Shown piece after piece: positions 6,706 through 7,900 of a DNA stretch of 7,900 bases. Made by a program: the position numbers and the translations under genes. Under the pieces are notes generated by a model, which was given only the letters and a program-made list of their open reading frames with translations, was not told the DNA's origin and made no database searches. Source of the DNA: Porticoccaceae bacterium UBA1989 (GTDB taxonomy: Bacteria > Pseudomonadota > Gammaproteobacteria > Pseudomonadales > Porticoccaceae); the NCBI GenBank assembly GCA_002335945.1, contig DDDD01000160.1, positions 1 to 7,900 on the forward strand, written 5' to 3'. Within the stretch, counting starts at the first letter, position 1. Each line of letters opens with the position of its first letter.

Positions 6706-6744
6706 TATACAGGGCGCCTTTCGGATGGTTGCATACAGATTTCT

Positions 6745-7479
6745 TTAGCTTATTAACCTAGCAATCTCGAAGGTTTCGAGCATATCAACACCACGATCTA
6801 ACAGTTCAGTGGCAAGGGCAATATTACCCACCTCATAGGTCACCAGTTTGCAGTTGGCTAGCTGGGGAGCATTGACCAAATCAAAGTCTGCCGGGATTAG
6901 TTTATGGTCAACATAGATAAAGTCTGGCCGGGCCTGATTAACCAAGGGGTGATCAAGGTCATCCCAGCAGCGCAGCACGACGCCCACCAACGGCCATTCG
7001 GCCTCGCGAGCGTCTATTGCTAGCTGGTAATCAAAACTCATCACCACTGTCTGTCTCATCACGGGCTGTAAAATAGCCAACACAGAGTCAGTGATAATCT
7101 CCCGCCCACAATGGGCGATAGACTCATCTTTAATCTCAACAAAAGCCGTTACCTTAGGATTCTGCTGCAGAATACCAACGAGGGATTCCAAGGGTGAAAT
7201 TCGCTCCTCAATAAACTGCTCACCTAGGCGCTTGGGCTCGTAGGCAGGGTAGCCGAGTAATATTTCTCGAGTCGTCTTGGCAACCTCGATATCCGCGCCA
7301 CTGACTCGCATAAGGTCGGTGTCATGGTAAATAATGGGTAGCTGATCGAGGCTGAATTGCACATCGAGTTCAATAAATCTGGCGCCAGCCTCAATCGCTT
7401 TGTTGAGAGACAGGGCGGTATTCTCTGGATATTTAGCCTGATAGCCACGGTGGGCAACGAGCTTTTTCGGGTGGATCAT
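6745..7479 (-). CDS. Glycerophosphodiester phosphodiesterase family protein (UgpQ-like, cytoplasmic)
   Basis: The GDPD family hydrolyses glycerophosphodiesters, released by phospholipid turnover, to glycerol-3-phosphate and an alcohol. Counting from the ATG at 7479 (244 residues; E. coli UgpQ 247), the metal and catalytic residues are present: H10-R11 (AHRG), E19-N20 (PENT), E37 and D39 (FIELDVQ), H52-D53 (YHD), and E115 with K117 (VEIKDE). No signal peptide is seen, so it resembles cytoplasmic UgpQ rather than periplasmic GlpQ. The C-terminal stretch that usually reads GVDGIITD is GVDMLETFE here. The frame extends to an ATG at 7497 (250 residues), but that start has no Shine-Dalgarno, whereas the ATG at 7479 has CAGG 8 bases upstream. 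The substrate alcohol cannot be inferred, and there is no adjacent transporter in the window. It is divergent from the crotonase gene. Confidence 0.88.
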   Translation of the reverse strand: MIHPKKLVAHRGYQAKYPENTALSLNKAIEAGARFIELDVQFSLDQLPIIYHDTDLMRVSGADIEVAKTTREILLGYPAYEPKRLGEQFIEERISPLESLVGILQQNPKVTAFVEIKDESIAHCGREIITDSVLAILQPVMRQTVVMSFDYQLAIDAREAEWPLVGVVLRCWDDLDHPLVNQARPDFIYVDHKLIPADFDLVNAPQLANCKLVTYEVGNIALATELLDRGVDMLETFEIARLIS

Positions 7480-7487
7480 TGTTGTTG

Positions 7488-7491
7488 CCTG
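7488..7491 (-). promoter_or_regulatory. Shine-Dalgarno that favours the 7479 start of the phosphodiesterase gene
   Basis: On the minus strand CAGG (7491-7488) ends 8 bases before the ATG at 7479. The upstream in-frame ATG at 7497 has only CAATCAGTA before it, and the nearest AAGGA is 20 bases away, too far to serve. This is the reason for preferring the shorter protein. Confidence 0.5.
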
Positions 7492-7511
7492 ATTCATTAC
7501 TGATTGGGCTA

Positions 7512-7540
7512 ATGGTATCCTTGAAGCATTAAAATTTAAA
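7512..7540 (-). promoter_or_regulatory. Weak candidate promoter of the phosphodiesterase gene
   Basis: On the minus strand TTTAAA (7540-7535) and TACCAT (7517-7512), each matching four of six consensus positions, are 17 bases apart. Initiation near 7505 would leave too little leader for the ATG at 7497 but enough for the one at 7479. The region is the short divergent gap with the crotonase gene; the match is weak and AT-rich sequence produces such hits by chance. Confidence 0.25.
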
Positions 7541-7543
7541 GGG
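7538..7543 (+). promoter_or_regulatory. Shine-Dalgarno of the crotonase-family gene
   Basis: AAAGGG ends 7 bases before the ATG at 7551, a good match at good spacing. I could not find a convincing promoter for this gene in the short divergent gap. Confidence 0.6.
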
Positions 7544-7550
7544 CTTGAAG

Positions 7551-7900
7551 ATGTCTTTAGTACTGTTTGAAATTCGCGATAATGTCGCCCTGTTAACCCT
7601 GAATAACCCCGATAAACGCAATATGCTCACCCGAGAAGTTTGTGGATTGATCGTTGACTATGTGGCTCAGGCGGAACAGCATCCCGATGTTAAGGCACTG
7701 ATAGTTACAGGCGCAGGCCGAGCATTTTGTGCGGGTGGCCAGCTTAAAGACCTCACTCCGGATAAGGAGATGCTGGAGACTATTTACAGTGGCTTTTTGA
7801 GTATCGCCAACTGCACCTTGCCAACCATTGCGGCGATTAATGGGCCGGCTGTAGGTGCTGGTTTTAATATGGCGGTGGGCTGTGATGTGCGTATTGTCAC
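7551..7900 (+). CDS. Enoyl-CoA hydratase/isomerase (crotonase) family protein, N-terminal part (cut by right edge)
   Basis: Crotonase-fold enzymes act on acyl-CoA thioesters (hydration, isomerisation, hydrolysis and more), commonly in beta-oxidation. The frame is open from the ATG at 7551 to the window end, giving 116 residues. Family landmarks are LTLNNPDKRNML near 15-26, the oxyanion-hole segment GAGRAFCAGGQLKDL (54-68), and the second oxyanion segment INGPAVGAGFNMAVGCDVRI (95-114). At the position of the first catalytic glutamate of mitochondrial hydratase (E144 in the rat enzyme) there is an asparagine (N105). The second catalytic glutamate lies beyond the window. Function within the superfamily therefore stays open, and an isomerase-like or non-hydratase role is possible. 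An AAAGGG ribosome site (7538-7543) sits 7 bases before the ATG and supports the start. Confidence 0.9.
   Translation, partial: MSLVLFEIRDNVALLTLNNPDKRNMLTREVCGLIVDYVAQAEQHPDVKALIVTGAGRAFCAGGQLKDLTPDKEMLETIYSGFLSIANCTLPTIAAINGPAVGAGFNMAVGCDVRIV

Noticed and set aside
6692..6720. A possible hairpin (GGCGTC with GGGCGCC) at the end of cysS that might terminate transcription between the convergent genes.
   Set aside because: The stem is about 6 bp with a G-U pair, the loop is 15 bases, and no T-run follows. I see no convincing terminator in the 39-base gap at 6706-6744.
1..7900. A hidden mobile element, CRISPR array, tRNA/rRNA gene, toxin-antitoxin pair or defence system.
   Set aside because: All space except short gaps is taken by recognisable housekeeping genes. 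I saw no direct repeat arrays, transposase, terminal inverted repeats or cloverleaf, and codon style is uniform across the window.

Overview
The window is a gene-dense chromosomal stretch of ordinary housekeeping genes, most probably from a gammaproteobacterium. Three points support this. The lipid A enzyme LpxH marks an outer-membrane (Gram-negative) organism. A direct glutaminyl-tRNA synthetase is typical of beta- and gammaproteobacteria. The neighbour pairs yccA-tusE and lpxH-ppiB//cysS are also found in Escherichia coli. Moderate base composition and the gene set would suit a free-living marine lineage of the SAR92/Cellvibrionales kind, but that placement is inference only.

Layout: from the left edge to about 3483 every gene is on the minus strand. 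In transcription order these are ppiB (cyclophilin), lpxH (lipid A), yccA (Bax-inhibitor-1 type membrane protein), tusE (sulfur relay for tRNA 2-thiolation), a pterin-4a-carbinolamine dehydratase gene, and trmA (tRNA m5U54 methyltransferase, cut by the left edge). tusE, the dehydratase and trmA are joined by two successive ATGA stop/start overlaps, so they are almost certainly one translationally coupled unit. A good sigma70-type promoter lies just upstream of yccA, and a strong hairpin terminator separates yccA from tusE. From 3655 to 6705 the plus strand carries glnS and cysS, three bases apart, divergent from ppiB across a 171-base control region. A glycerophosphodiester phosphodiesterase gene (minus strand) converges on cysS. 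It is divergent from a crotonase-superfamily gene (plus strand) that runs off the right edge.

How the genes fit together: the dominant theme is tRNA maturation and charging. TusE passes sulfur toward s2U34 in tRNAs for Gln, Lys and Glu; TrmA makes m5U54; GlnRS and CysRS charge tRNAs, and GlnRS in E. coli is sensitive to the modified U34. Envelope and proteostasis genes (lpxH, yccA, ppiB) and lipid catabolism genes (GDPD, crotonase) flank this. I found no mobile element, CRISPR array, RNA gene, phage gene or candidate new defence system. The points most worth a second look are the dehydratase embedded between two tRNA-modification genes, substitutions in GlnRS at positions tied to tRNA discrimination in E. 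coli, and the missing first catalytic glutamate in the crotonase.
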